The notes: generated by a model not told the origin, from the letters alone. A stretch of DNA of 51,415 nucleotides from Solirubrobacter phytolaccae (GCF_027587195.1 NZ_JAPDDP010000053.1:1-51415), one strand, 5' to 3'; shown: positions 42,988 through 50,572, counted from the first letter of the stretch. Numbers and translations are program-made.

Positions 42988-43305
42988 TCAGCCCCCGGCG
43001 AGCACCCGTTGCTTGGCGGTCTCGAACTCCGGTTGCGAGAGCACGCCGGCGTCCAGCAGGCCCTTGAGCTTGGTGAGCTCGGCGACGAGGTCCGAGCCGC
43101 CACCGGGCGCGGGAGCGGGCGCGGCCGGCGCCGGGGCCTGGGTGGACTCGAGCGCGGACAGCCGCGCCTCCTGCTCGGCCTCGGAGGCCTGGTCGGCGTA
43201 GGCACGCTCCTGCGCGCGGGCACCCGCCTTGCCGGCCATGTACGCGGTGCCGCCGAGCATCGCGCCACGCAGCAGCGGGCGTCGGGGACGGAAGAGAAGG
43301 GGCAT
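42988..43305 (-). CDS. SHOCT-domain protein
   Basis: The 105-residue protein has a basic N-terminus, a short hydrophobic segment (LLRGAMLGGTAYMAGKAG), a charged helix, a Pro/Ala linker and a C-terminal SHOCT domain (DLVAELTKLKGLLDAGVLSQPEFETAKQRVLAG). SHOCT is a small oligomerisation motif found in many membrane-associated proteins. The ATG at 43305 follows GAGGAT by 7 nt. It is first in the minus-strand unit of dyad h and runs directly into the third SulP gene, so it may be that transporter's partner. Confidence 0.88.
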   Translation of the reverse strand: MPLLFRPRRPLLRGAMLGGTAYMAGKAGARAQERAYADQASEAEQEARLSALESTQAPAPAAPAPAPGGGSDLVAELTKLKGLLDAGVLSQPEFETAKQRVLAGG

Positions 43306-43341
43306 GGCGCGCATCCTCGGCACGGCACGGATGAGGGCGCT

Positions 43342-43358
43342 TCATCTCGCATGGGTGA
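43342..43358. promoter_or_regulatory. dyad h (TCATCT-CGCAT-GGGTGA), SHOCT-SulP/GAP divergent promoter
   Basis: Minus side: GAGGAT (43313-43318) at 23 nt, ATG 43305 after 7 nt. Plus side: CACGAT (43382-43387) at 23 nt, ATG 43396 after 8 nt. The outer symmetry is longer than in the other sites (GCTTCA and TGAAGC). Confidence 0.8.
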
Positions 43359-43395
43359 AGCGATCCCACCCGTGCGCCGCGCACGATGCCGCGTC

Positions 43396-44058
43396 ATGAC
43401 TGAAGCGATCGGCCAGCTGCTCCCCTTCGCCGTCGGCACGGCGCTCAGCCCATTCCCGATCATCGCCGTGGTGCTGATCCTCGCGACGCCCCGGGCCCGC
43501 GTGAACGGGTTCGCGTTCCTGCTCGGATGGATCGTCGGCCTGACGCTCGTGGGCGGGCTGATCCTGCTCGTGGCCGGCGGCGCCGACGCCTCCGACGCGG
43601 GCGAGCCCGCCACGTGGGTGAGCCTGGTCAAGCTCGCGCTCGGCGCGCTGCTGCTCGTGTTCGCCGTCAACCAGTGGCGCGGCCGCGACGTCGAGAAGCC
43701 CGCGCCGAAGTGGATGCAGGCGATGGACACGCTCAAGCCCGGCAAGGCGATCGGGATCGCGATCCTGCTCGCCGCCGTCAACCCGAAGAACCTGGTCCTG
43801 ACCGCGGGCGCCGCCGCCGCGATCGCCGGCACCGGCATCCCCGCCGGCGAGCAGGCGATCGCGTTCGCCGTGTTCGTCGCCATCGGCTCGCTCGGCACGG
43901 GCGTGCCGCTGGCGATCTACCTCGCGCTCGGCGAGCGGTCCAAGCCGCTGCTCGACCGCGTCAGGTCATGGATGTCCGCCAACAACACGGTGATCATGGC
44001 CGTCCTGTTCCTGGTCATCGGCGCGAAGCTGGTCGGTGACGGGATCTCGGGCCTCTAG
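43396..44058 (+). CDS. GAP family (Sap-like, LysE-type fold) membrane protein, 2 of 2
   Basis: The 220-residue protein is a paralog of the gene at 40689: FAVGTALSPFPIIAVVLILATPRARVNGFAFLLGW, PKWMQAMDTLKPGKAIGIAILLAAVNPKNLVLTAGAAAAIA, and a final helix MAVLFLVIGAKLVGDGI. The ALSP motif in TM1 and AVNPKN in TM4 are typical of the GAP/LysE-like group. Exported substrate unknown. The last 93 bp overlap the end of the convergent membrane-protein gene. Confidence 0.85.
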   Translation: MTEAIGQLLPFAVGTALSPFPIIAVVLILATPRARVNGFAFLLGWIVGLTLVGGLILLVAGGADASDAGEPATWVSLVKLALGALLLVFAVNQWRGRDVEKPAPKWMQAMDTLKPGKAIGIAILLAAVNPKNLVLTAGAAAAIAGTGIPAGEQAIAFAVFVAIGSLGTGVPLAIYLALGERSKPLLDRVRSWMSANNTVIMAVLFLVIGAKLVGDGISGL

Positions 44059-45231
44059 CCCGAGGGCGGCGATCAACCCGCAGACGACGCCGACCGCGAG
44101 CAGCGTGACCAGCACCACGCCGCCCGTGAGCGGGCTCCAGGCGAACAGCACCAGCAGGCCGAGCCCGCCCGTGATCAGCATCAGCGTGCGCTGGTAGCGC
44201 GCGACCCAGCGGCGTTGCGAGGAGCCCCACACGCGTCGCGCGTAGCGGCCGAGCGGCATCCCGGCGAGGTAGGTCACGAGCGCCACCAGCAGCGCGACGA
44301 CGACCACGACCCGCACGCCGTCGCGCAGGAGGGCGACGAGCGTGTCGAAGATGCCGGACGCCGCGTCCCGCGGCAGCGCGCCTTGGCCGAGCGCGTCCAG
44401 GTACAGGGAGCGCGCTACGGCGAGCACCGCGATCAGCCCGAGCATCGCCAGCGCGACCCCGATCCCGGCGCGCAGCAGCCCGCGCCGCCAGCGGCTCGCG
44501 AAGTACACCGAGCCGGCGAGGCACAGCAGCGCGAGCGCCGGCAGGAAGACCGCCATCGCCTTCAGCCAGCGCACGCCGGCGCGGGCGTCCGCGAACGCCG
44601 ACGACTGCACGAGCTCGACCTGGCCGTCCACGGTCGGCGGGATCGCGGCCGCGATCCGGCTCAGCCCGCGTTCGCTCAGCGCCGTCTTCACGCGGTCCAC
44701 GACCGGCGAGAGGTCCAGGTAGAGCGTCTCGTCGTCGAGCACGAGCCGGTTCGAGCGCCCGGTGGTCAGGAGCGCCACCAGCCGCGTGTGCGCGCGCCGG
44801 TTGGCCTCCACCCACAGGGTCTGGAACTGCTCGGAGCGGGTGAAGGACGCAATCCGCTGGCTGATCACGGTCTTGGCGCCGGTCTCGATCGCGGGCGCGA
44901 GCACGTCGGCCCGGTCGGGCAGCACCTGGCGGGCGAGCGAGGTGAAGTCGACGCGGCTGTAGATCGCGGTCTCGAGCTGCTTGGCGACGGCGTCCTGGAC
45001 GGCGGGCTGCGCGGCGATCGGCGCGACCGTGCTCACGTAGCGGTCGGTGTCGAGGAGCGTGACGCGCAGCCAGATCGCCACGAGCGAGAGCACGGCGAGC
45101 CCGCAGCCGAGCACGAGGAGGAGCCCCGAGACGGTGCTGCGCCAGCGGACCCGCCGCGCGACGCGGCGCTCGAGCTCGGCGTTGCGCGCACGCAGCCGCT
45201 CGACCTCGTCGTTGATCGCCACGTCGGTCAC
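43966..45231 (-). CDS. membrane protein with N-terminal coiled coil and large extracytoplasmic domain
   Basis: The 421-residue protein begins with a short coiled coil (EVERLRARNAELERRV), then TM1 (residues about 37-58), an outside domain of about 160 residues (LDTDRYVSTVAPIAAQPAVQDAVAKQLETAIYSRVDF ... SPVVDRVKTALSERGLSRI), and four further helices from about residue 225 on. Similar proteins are common in Streptomyces and relatives; function unknown. GTG 45231 is chosen because it lies 7 nt after GAGGGT and keeps the dyad spacing. The last 30 residues are encoded opposite the GAP gene and look unselected. Confidence 0.83.
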   Translation of the reverse strand: MTDVAINDEVERLRARNAELERRVARRVRWRSTVSGLLLVLGCGLAVLSLVAIWLRVTLLDTDRYVSTVAPIAAQPAVQDAVAKQLETAIYSRVDFTSLARQVLPDRADVLAPAIETGAKTVISQRIASFTRSEQFQTLWVEANRRAHTRLVALLTTGRSNRLVLDDETLYLDLSPVVDRVKTALSERGLSRIAAAIPPTVDGQVELVQSSAFADARAGVRWLKAMAVFLPALALLCLAGSVYFASRWRRGLLRAGIGVALAMLGLIAVLAVARSLYLDALGQGALPRDAASGIFDTLVALLRDGVRVVVVVALLVALVTYLAGMPLGRYARRVWGSSQRRWVARYQRTLMLITGGLGLLVLFAWSPLTGGVVLVTLLAVGVVCGLIAALGLEARDPVTDQLRADDQEQDGHDHRVVGGHP

Positions 45232-45267
45232 GCCGTCCACCCTCCCGGCCACACGGGTGACGCGTGG

Positions 45268-45284
45268 TCATCCCGGCGGAATGA
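45268..45284. promoter_or_regulatory. dyad i (TCATCC-CGGCG-GAATGA), coiled-coil membrane protein/DUF7144 divergent promoter
   Basis: Both sides carry the same hexamer GAGGGT at exactly 23 nt: 45239-45244 on the minus strand (GTG 45231 after 7 nt) and 45308-45313 on the plus strand (ATG 45320 after 6 nt). The dyad itself is the most divergent of the set but keeps TCA and TGA. Confidence 0.78.
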
Positions 45285-45319
45285 TCCGCGCTCACCCGCG
45301 CGCGGCGGAGGGTGGCGGT

Positions 45320-45712
45320 ATGAGCGCGCAACCCTCATCCAGCCGGGGCCAGGACTGGGCCGCGTTCGTGGTCTGCCTCTTCTTCGTGCTCGGCTGCTTC
45401 AACCTGATCGACGGGCTCGCGGCGCTCGTGCAGGACGACTACTTCCGCGCCGACGAGCTGCTGTTCGGCGACCTCGCGATGTGGGGCGCGCTGTACCTCG
45501 TCGTCGGCGCGCTGCAGCTCCTGGCGGCGTGGTTGATCTACCGGGCGAACGACTTCGGTCCGGCGCTCGGCGCGATCCTCGCGTTGCTGAACGCGGTGGT
45601 CGCCCTGATGTCGCTCGGCGCGTACCCCATCTGGTCGGTCATGATCCTGGTGCTTGACGGCCTCGTCATCTACGCCCTCATCGTCCACGGGACCGGACGC
45701 GCCACCGCCTGA
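45320..45712 (+). CDS. small four-helix membrane protein, DUF7144-like (3 of 3)
   Basis: The 130-residue protein matches the pair at 37855-38707: FVVCLFFVLGCFNLIDGLAALVQDDYFRADELLF, a second helix WGALYLVVGALQLLAAWLIY, a third ALGAILALLNAVVALMSLGAYPIW and a last MILVLDGLVIYALIVHG. The YPIW motif lies at the same place as YPFW in copy 1. It is first on the plus side of dyad i and overlaps the flippase-like gene by 59 bp. Confidence 0.85.
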   Translation: MSAQPSSSRGQDWAAFVVCLFFVLGCFNLIDGLAALVQDDYFRADELLFGDLAMWGALYLVVGALQLLAAWLIYRANDFGPALGAILALLNAVVALMSLGAYPIWSVMILVLDGLVIYALIVHGTGRATA

Positions 45713-46745
45713 GGCGTTCGGCGATCGCGTCGAGCACGCGATCGAGGCGCACACCGCGGTCGAGACCGAGGCGGCGCCGCCGCGCCGCCTGGGCCGCACG
45801 ATCTTCTGGCTCGCGATCACCGGCGTGTCGGTCTACCTCGTGTTCCCGAGCATCGTCGAGGTGTTCGGGACGTGGCGGCAGATCACGCGCTTCTCGTGGC
45901 TGTCGCTGCTGGCGATGGCGGGGCTGCAGGCGGCGGCGCTCGCGTGCCTGTGGGCGCTGCAGTGGGTGGCGATGCGCGGCGTGCGCTGGCGCGCCGTGAT
46001 CAGCTCGCAGCTCGCGGGCAACGCGCTCGCGAAGGTCGCGCCGGGCGGCGGGGCGATGGGCTCCGCGCTGCAGTACAAGCTGCTCGTCCGGGCGGGCGCC
46101 TCGCCGGCCGCGACGGTGACCGCGTTGACCGCGGTCAACGTGCTCGTCTTCGCGATGGTGCTGGCGATGCCGGTGCTCGCGATCCCGGCGCTGCTGCGCG
46201 GCGGCGTGAACGACACGCTCGAGCACACGGCGTTCGCCGGCCTGGGCGTGTTCGTCGCCGCGAGTGCGCTGGGGGCGGTGCTGCTGACCAAGGACGGCGC
46301 GCTCGCGTGGGTCGGGCGTGTCGCACAGGGAGCGCGCAACCGCGTCCGGCGCGGCTCGGAGCCGCTGCGCACGCTGCCGGACCGGCTGCTGCGCGAGCGT
46401 GACCGCCTCCTCACCACGCTCGGCCCGCGCTGGAAGCGTGCGCTGCTGGCGACCGTCGGGCGCTGGACGTTCGACTACCTGACCCTCCTCGCCGCGCTGG
46501 CCGCGATCGGCTCGCACCCGCGGCCCGGGCTGGTGCTGCTCGCGTTCTGCGGCGCGCAGGTGCTCGCGCAGATCCCGGTCACGCCGGGCGGCCTGGGGTT
46601 CGTCGAGGCCGGCCTCACCGCCATGCTCGCGCTGGCGGGCGTCTCGGCCGGCGACGCGGTGCTGGCCACCTTCGCCTACCGGCTCTTCTCCTACTGGCTG
46701 CCCCTGCCGCTCGGGTTGGTGGGGTACGCGTGGGCACCCCGATGA
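45654..46745 (+). CDS. lysylphosphatidylglycerol synthase/flippase-like membrane protein (UPF0104-type)
   Basis: The 363-residue protein has about eight helices with the family signatures AGNALAKVAPGGGAMGSALQYKLLVRAG and, near the end, AQIPVTPGGLGFVEAGLTAML followed by YRLFSYWLPLPLG. This is the LPG-synthase membrane part without the aminoacyl-transferase domain, so a lipid-flipping or polyisoprenoid-transport role is possible. The only start before TM1 is TTG 45654, inside the DUF7144 gene; the resulting first 20 residues (Ser/Thr/Pro-rich) are uncertain. It is co-transcribed with the DUF7144-like gene behind dyad i. Confidence 0.83.
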   Translation: MTASSSTPSSSTGPDAPPPEAFGDRVEHAIEAHTAVETEAAPPRRLGRTIFWLAITGVSVYLVFPSIVEVFGTWRQITRFSWLSLLAMAGLQAAALACLWALQWVAMRGVRWRAVISSQLAGNALAKVAPGGGAMGSALQYKLLVRAGASPAATVTALTAVNVLVFAMVLAMPVLAIPALLRGGVNDTLEHTAFAGLGVFVAASALGAVLLTKDGALAWVGRVAQGARNRVRRGSEPLRTLPDRLLRERDRLLTTLGPRWKRALLATVGRWTFDYLTLLAALAAIGSHPRPGLVLLAFCGAQVLAQIPVTPGGLGFVEAGLTAMLALAGVSAGDAVLATFAYRLFSYWLPLPLGLVGYAWAPR

Positions 46746-46894
46746 AGAATTCCGGCGCACCCGCTGCGGCACATCCGCGGCGCCTCGCGCCACCCGCGAA
46801 GCTCAACGGGCTACCGCCCGCCTGCGCCCGCGTGCGACCCGAGGCATCCACGGCTGCACCACATCGGGCACACCGTCGATTCTCCACCGAGGCG
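46746..46894. other. 149-bp convergent intergenic space
   Basis: No gene, no dyad and no clear promoter is visible between the flippase-like gene and regulator 2. The only structure is a 12-bp perfect palindrome, GGCGCTAGCGCC (46891-46902), which overlaps the TAG stop of regulator 2 and could help end one or both transcripts. Confidence 0.4.
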
Positions 46895-49543
46895 CTAGCG
46901 CCGGGAGGAAAGGAGCCGTAGGTCGCGGGCGCGCTCGACGGCCTCGCGCCGGCGGGCGACGTCGAGCTTGCGGTAGATGCTGCGCAGGTGCGTCTTGACC
47001 GTGTTGGTCGTGACGAACAGCTCGGCCGCGATCTCGCGGTTGGAGAGCGCGGTCGGCAGGTAGCGCAGGATCGCCTGCTCGCGCTCGGACAGCGGCTCGA
47101 GCAACGGCGCGACGTGACGGGTCGCGGGCGCGCGGTCGGCGAACGCGTCCAGCAGCTCGCCGACGATCGCGCGGTGCGCGGTGCCGGCGCGGATCTGGTG
47201 GCGCAGGAGCTCCTCCATCGGCCGGCCGAGCTCCAGGAACGGCCAGCGGTGGCGGTTGGCCTCGGCCAGCGTGAGGGCCTGCTCGAGCATCCGCGTGGCC
47301 TTCAGCGGCTCGCCGTTCTCGGCGAGCGCGATCGCGAGCAGCGCGCGGGTCTCCACCGGCGTGACCGCGTGCACCGCGGGATGGCTCAGCGTCGCCTCCA
47401 GCAGCTCGACGGCGTCCGCGGGCTCACCAACCGCCAGCGCCAGGCGCGCGGCCGCGGAGCCCACCGCCATCCACGGCTCGTCCTCGACGAGCTTGAGTGT
47501 CGCGGCGGCTTCCTCCAGCTCGCCCGCCTGGATCAGCAGCCGCGCGCGCATCGCGGCGACCGAGGCCAGCTCGTGCTCGAGCCGCGGACCGCGATGGCGG
47601 TTCAGCGCCTCGTAGTCCTCGAGCGCGCGCAACCCGTCGCGGGGCGCGCCAGCCGCGCCGTGCATGCGTGCGTCCAGGTGCGAGATCACGAAGTCCAGGT
47701 GCCGGCGCCGCAGCTGCCGCGCGACGACCTTCGCGAGCTCCAGGTGCTCGGCGGCCTGCTGGGGCTGCAGGTCGTAGAAGGCGTGCAGCGCGAGCGCGGT
47801 GTGCGCGCACGCCGTCTGCGGCAGCTGCGACCAGCCGCGGCGCTCCGCCAGCTCGATCGCCTGGCGCCCGTGCCCGTGCTCGTCGGCCGGGCCGTACATC
47901 ATCACGTCGTGCAGGGCGAGGTAGCTGAGCGCCGACACCGCCACATAGTCGAGCCGGTGGGCGCGAGCGGAGGCGACCGCGCGGCGCAGCTCCTCCCCCG
48001 CGCGCGGCAGGTCGTGCGCCCACAGCGCGGTCTCGCCGAGCATCGCGTGCACGAGCGCCTCACGGGCGCCGTCATCGTCGCCCGTGTGGGTGGCGGCCTC
48101 GGCGAGGAGGTCGTCGGCGGCGCGCAGCGCGGCGTCGAAGTCGCCCTCCAGGCGGGCGGTCCCGAGCCCGGCGAGCGCCATCGCCTCCAGGTAGCGGCGC
48201 CGGCGCGGCTCGGGGAGGTCGGCGTGCTCGGCGTGCGCGATGTGCAGCTCGGCCGAGTCCGTGTCGCCCACGTCGAGCGCCGCGCACGCGAGCGCGGCGG
48301 ACAGCTCGGCGTCGCGCTCCAGGCGCTCGGGCGGGAGCTTGGCGAGCAGCCTGCGGACCGCGGCCGCGTCGCCGTGGACGTAGAGGTCGAACCAATGGCC
48401 GGCGACGACCTCCACCGCGAGGTCGTGATCCCCGGCCAGCACCGCGTGCTCGAGCGCGTCGACACAGCCGCCGCGCTCGGCGTACCAGCGCGCAGCGCGG
48501 GCGTGCAGCTTCGGCAGCTCGGCGTGCAGCTCACGCTGGGCGCGCGTGCGCAGCAGCTTCGCGAACAGCCGGTGGTAGCGGAACCACTCGCGGTGACCGT
48601 CGACGCCCAGGACGAACCCGTTGGTGCGCTCCAGCGTGGCGAGCGTGTCCGCGCCGTGACCGTCGTTGGTGAGCGCGTCCGCGAGGCTGCCGCAGATGCG
48701 GTCCACGAGGCTCGTGCGCAGCAGGAACGCGCGCAGCTTCGGCGGCTGGCGGTCCAGTACCTCGGCCAGCAGGTAGTCGCCGACGACGCGGTCGTCGCCC
48801 GCGAAATCCGCCACGAACGTCTCCGGGTCCTCGCGCCCCTGCAGGCTCAGCGCCGCGAGCCGCAGGCCCGCGCCCCAGCCCTCGGTGCGCCCGTGCAGCG
48901 CGGTGATCAGCTCCTCGTGCAGCTCGAGGCCGTGCGCCTGCAGCAGCTCCCGCGACTCGTCGAGCGTGAACGCCAGGTCGGTCGCGCGGATCTCCGCCAG
49001 CCGGCCGCGCACGCGCAGCACGTGCAGCGGCAACGGCGGGTCGCTGCGCGCGGTCATCACCAGCCGCACCGTGTCGGGCGTGTGCAGCAGCAGGAACGAC
49101 AGCTGCGTCAGGCACTCGCGGCTGCGCAGCACGTGCACGTCGTCGAGCACGAGCACCACGGGCTCCGGGAGCGTCGCGAGCGCGTTGACCAGCAGCGGCA
49201 TGAACGCGTCCCGGCTCTCGCGCACGGGCGCGGCCAGGCCCGCCAGCGCGGAGTCGCTCGGCACGGCGCCGGCCAGCTCCAGCGCGGTCAGGACCGCGTC
49301 CCACAGGCGGCCGGGCTCGTCGTCGGTCGGCTCGAGCGTCACCCACGCCGCGCGCTCCACGCTCGCCGCGACGAGCGCCGTCTTCCCGCTCCCGGCGGGG
49401 GCGCACACGAGGGTCACGGGCTCGCTGAGCCCACTGCGTAGACGCTCGGTCAGCCGCGGGCGATCCACCATGCCGAACGGCAGCGGCGGGACCGCGAACT
49501 GCGTGACCAGAGCCGGTGCCCTCCTGACGGCCGGTGAGCTCAA
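46895..49543 (-). CDS. MalT-like LuxR-family regulator (LAL type), regulator 2
   Basis: The 882-residue protein has the STAND NTPase (Walker A APAGSGKT at 48-55; Walker B VLVLDDVHVL near residue 130), a winged region with REWFRYHRLFAKLLR, long TPR-like helical repeats and a C-terminal LuxR HTH (LSEREQAILRYLPTALSNREIAAELFVTTNTVKTHLRSIYRKLD). It differs from regulator 1 in length and in the repeats, so it senses another signal. The TTG start has AAGGAG 6 nt upstream. Its promoter (49598-49626) is sigma70-like and lacks the dyad. Confidence 0.92.
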   Translation of the reverse strand: MSSPAVRRAPALVTQFAVPPLPFGMVDRPRLTERLRSGLSEPVTLVCAPAGSGKTALVAASVERAAWVTLEPTDDEPGRLWDAVLTALELAGAVPSDSALAGLAAPVRESRDAFMPLLVNALATLPEPVVLVLDDVHVLRSRECLTQLSFLLLHTPDTVRLVMTARSDPPLPLHVLRVRGRLAEIRATDLAFTLDESRELLQAHGLELHEELITALHGRTEGWGAGLRLAALSLQGREDPETFVADFAGDDRVVGDYLLAEVLDRQPPKLRAFLLRTSLVDRICGSLADALTNDGHGADTLATLERTNGFVLGVDGHREWFRYHRLFAKLLRTRAQRELHAELPKLHARAARWYAERGGCVDALEHAVLAGDHDLAVEVVAGHWFDLYVHGDAAAVRRLLAKLPPERLERDAELSAALACAALDVGDTDSAELHIAHAEHADLPEPRRRRYLEAMALAGLGTARLEGDFDAALRAADDLLAEAATHTGDDDGAREALVHAMLGETALWAHDLPRAGEELRRAVASARAHRLDYVAVSALSYLALHDVMMYGPADEHGHGRQAIELAERRGWSQLPQTACAHTALALHAFYDLQPQQAAEHLELAKVVARQLRRRHLDFVISHLDARMHGAAGAPRDGLRALEDYEALNRHRGPRLEHELASVAAMRARLLIQAGELEEAAATLKLVEDEPWMAVGSAAARLALAVGEPADAVELLEATLSHPAVHAVTPVETRALLAIALAENGEPLKATRMLEQALTLAEANRHRWPFLELGRPMEELLRHQIRAGTAHRAIVGELLDAFADRAPATRHVAPLLEPLSEREQAILRYLPTALSNREIAAELFVTTNTVKTHLRSIYRKLDVARRREAVERARDLRLLSSRR

Positions 49544-49584
49544 ACGTCACTCCTTCTACACGCGGACTTGCCCCCATGCGGCGA

Positions 49585-49599
49585 GTCCTTGCCAAGGAC
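49585..49599. promoter_or_regulatory. palindrome over the transcript start of regulator 2
   Basis: GTCCTTG-C-CAAGGAC is a perfect 7-bp inverted repeat around one base. It overlaps the end of the -10 box and the expected start point of the regulator 2 promoter, so a repressor or the regulator itself could bind here. Confidence 0.5.
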
Positions 49600-49626
49600 C
49601 CTATGTGAGCGTGCAAGGTTTGTCGA
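49598..49626 (-). promoter_or_regulatory. sigma70-like promoter of regulator 2
   Basis: Read on the minus strand, TCGACA (49621-49626) and TAGGGT (49598-49603) are separated by 17 nt. This is close to the TTGACA/TANNNT consensus. The predicted start near 49591 leaves a leader of about 48 nt with a good Shine-Dalgarno site. Confidence 0.55.
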
Positions 49627-49648
49627 GTTTTGTGAAACCCACCAGATA

Positions 49649-49666
49649 CCGGTGCGCGTGCACCGG
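49649..49666. terminator. hairpin downstream of the 49692-49904 gene
   Basis: CCGGTGC and GCACCGG pair perfectly across a 4-nt loop. The hairpin lies 25 bp beyond the stop of the upstream minus-strand gene and before the regulator 2 promoter, a suitable place for a terminator. There is no T-tract. Confidence 0.45.
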
Positions 49667-49691
49667 GAAACGGGCCGTTGGCGCCCGGGCC

Positions 49692-49904
49692 TCAGCCGCC
49701 GCCCTTGCGCGGCAATTGGCGGACCTCGACGAGCTCCAGGCCCAGCTCCTGCAGGTGCTCGAGGATCCCGTGCAGGCCCTCCTGATCCGTCACCGGCCCG
49801 CGCAGGACCGTCTCCACCGGCTCGGTCTCGGCTTCCAGCCCGAGAGCGTCGGCGAGGTGCTCGCCCACGCGGCCACGTACGCGGATCTCGTAGTTGAGGC
49901 TCAT
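49692..49904 (-). CDS. small conserved hypothetical protein
   Basis: The 70-residue protein reads YEIRVRGRVGEHLADALGLEAETEPVETVLRGPVTDQEGLHGILEHLQELGLELVEVRQLP. I recognise it as a common small actinobacterial protein with a beta-alpha-beta look and no assigned function; the DQEGLHGIL helix is the most constant part. It lies 24 bp after the B12-domain-like gene and is probably on the same transcript. Confidence 0.75.
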   Translation of the reverse strand: MSLNYEIRVRGRVGEHLADALGLEAETEPVETVLRGPVTDQEGLHGILEHLQELGLELVEVRQLPRKGGG

Positions 49905-49928
49905 ACCGCGAAGGCAGCATGTTGGGCC

Positions 49929-50549
49929 TCAGGTGGGTGAAGGTTCGTCGCTCCGCCGGGATGACTGCCGTCGCGCGAGGCCGGCGATGCGCGCGGGGGC
50001 GGTGACGGCCTCGGCGTCGAGCGCGACGCCGTCCGTCGCCTTGGCGAGCGCCGCCCGCGCGGTGCCGATGACCACGAGCGGGCAGGGCAGCGCGCGCAGC
50101 TCGGCGCCGTCGCGGCGGGTCAGCGCGCCGCGCTCGGCAGCGAGCACGACCGCGGCGGTGTCCTGACGGCGGACGGCCTCGGCGAGCGCGTCGACCGGCG
50201 TCGCGGCGCCCAGGTAGGCGATCCGGCAGTGGCGGTCGGCGAGCGCGATGCCGATCGCGATCAGCTCGAGCACGTCGTCGTCGCTGGGGGCGCAGGCGAG
50301 CACGACGAGCGGCCCGTGGACGCGCTCCCAGCCCTGGGCCTGGGCGAGCAGGCGCAGCTCGAGCAGGGAGCGGGCGAAGCGCAGCTCGGCGGCGTCGTCG
50401 AGCCGCATGAGCAGGGGCCGGCCGACGTCGCGCACGAACGCCTCGGGCGGCACGGACGCGAACGCCTCGTCGAGCAGGTTGTGCGCCGATTGCAACCGGA
50501 AGCGATGGACCGCGCGCTCGAGGCGCACGACCAGAGGCTCACTTTCCAA
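49929..50549 (-). CDS. cobalamin-binding-domain-like protein without HTH (MerR/CarH-related)
   Basis: The protein of about 206 residues has a helical bundle (LVVRLERAVHRFRLQSAHNLLDEAFASVPPEAFVRDVGRPLLMRL) and a Rossmann-like domain (GPLVVLACAPSDDDVLELIAIGIALADRHCRIAYLGAATPVDALAEAVRRQDTAAVVLAA), as in CarH-type photoreceptors. The N-terminal MerR HTH is missing, and the usual His of the E-x-H cobalamin motif is Asp here (APSDDDVLEL), so cobalamin binding is doubtful. The start is uncertain: TTG 50549 is preferred, GTG 50528 is possible; ATG 50636 would put dyad j inside the gene. Confidence 0.7.
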   Translation of the reverse strand: MESEPLVVRLERAVHRFRLQSAHNLLDEAFASVPPEAFVRDVGRPLLMRLDDAAELRFARSLLELRLLAQAQGWERVHGPLVVLACAPSDDDVLELIAIGIALADRHCRIAYLGAATPVDALAEAVRRQDTAAVVLAAERGALTRRDGAELRALPCPLVVIGTARAALAKATDGVALDAEAVTAPARIAGLARRQSSRRSDEPSPT

Positions 50550-50572
50550 GATCCCTGCCGATCCGTTGTGGA

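Noticed and set aside
45292-45308. A second TCACCC near dyad i (TCACCC-GCGCG-CGGCGG)
   Set aside because: There is no matching right half, and the flanking spacing to the start codon does not fit. Dyad i explains both directions.
45232-45319. GGAGGG stretches before GTG 45231 and ATG 45320 read as Shine-Dalgarno sites
   Set aside because: Position and sequence equal the hexamer GAGGGT at 23 nt from the dyad on both sides, so the promoter reading is preferred. They could serve both roles if transcripts start further upstream.
49948-49964. Possible eleventh dyad (TCGCTC-CGCCG-GGATGA) upstream of the small gene at 49692-49904
   Set aside because: Two mismatches in the left half and a position inside the end of the B12-domain-like gene; kept out of the set.
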